From NCBI RefSeq assembly GCF_000732635.1, contig NZ_JPMD01000035.1, forward strand, positions 59,906-123,905: DNA of 64,000 bases, in the 5' to 3' direction. Both the position numbers and the translations under genes were made by a program. Positions 63,904-64,000 of the stretch are shown here, one piece after another (position 1 is the first letter of the stretch; the number at the start of each line of letters is the position of its first letter). Below the pieces are notes generated by a model. That model had not been told where the DNA came from. It was given only the letters and a program-made list of their open reading frames with translations, and made no database searches. This DNA comes from Clostridium sulfidigenes. GTDB lineage: Bacteria; Bacillota; Clostridia; Clostridiales; Clostridiaceae.

Positions 63904-64000
63904 ATTATAAATATCATGAAATAACGACTTAAAGCACATTAACAGTAACTTGAAAATAATTTATATAAGTAATATAAATTAAAGTATATGGTTATATATT

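Noticed and set aside
1..64000. CRISPR array, tRNA, rRNA or replication origin
   Set aside because: No regularly spaced repeats, cloverleaf or ribosomal sequence was noticed on reading the window.

Overview
The window is AT-rich, densely coded DNA from a Firmicute, almost certainly a Clostridium in the broad sense. The evidence is a SCIFF peptide with its maturase, a DUF3785-like protein, a BofC-like protein, UviB, the ornithine Stickland operon, strong GGAGG ribosome binding sites, and the order ruvA-ruvB-queA-tgt-yajC-SCIFF-secDF-apt-rel-dtd-hemZ-aspS. No rRNA, tRNA or CRISPR array was seen. Species cannot be fixed from sequence alone.

Layout. 1-2640: housekeeping (EamA-type permease, YigZ, YebC) closed by a bidirectional terminator. 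2640-11400: accessory region. It holds a compact RiPP (modified peptide) cluster on the minus strand: a 36-residue precursor, an ABC exporter, a YcaO enzyme and a radical SAM/SPASM enzyme. Beyond it lie a truncated IS30 transposase, a decayed IstB gene, an unknown protein, a broken UviA-like sigma factor beside an intact UviB holin-like gene, a candidate small RNA and two tiny hydrophilic proteins. 11400-16000: sulfur handling (CoA-disulfide reductase/rhodanese/TusA/DsrE fusion with an ArsR-type regulator whose putative operator occurs before both genes) and a multi-spanning permease.

16200-35150: conserved core. DUF3785-like and BofC-like proteins, Holliday junction branch migration (ruvAB), queuosine (queA, tgt), secretion (yajC, secDF), the ranthipeptide SCIFF and its maturase, a small DHH-family protein with lost catalytic residues where RecJ would be expected, apt, rel, dtd, a metallo-beta-lactamase-fold hydrolase, hemZ, aspS, then a probable 6S RNA.

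35330-41900: a potassium uptake locus. A histidine kinase and a response regulator without a DNA-binding domain are divergent from four small TrkA-like genes, a TrkH channel and a secreted OB-fold protein. 41900-43150: split ThrE-type exporter. 43390-53750: oxidative ornithine fermentation. A sigma-54 activator with a PAS domain precedes a clear -24/-12 promoter and the genes ord, ortA, ortB, oraS, oraE, a MutL/GlmL-like protein, ornithine racemase and a flavin reductase.

53800-63900: a second copy of the candidate small RNA, DUF1294, an AEC permease, a MarR regulator, an AhpD-like protein, dihydrolipoyl dehydrogenase carrying its own lipoyl domain with an overlapping lipoate ligase, a TIGR04540-like protein, a second Trk/Ktr channel, MsrB and a DinG-like helicase. 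The most novel parts are the YcaO/radical SAM RiPP cluster, the paired small RNA-like elements, the degenerate DHH protein in the recJ slot, and the possible lipoyl-dependent redox module.
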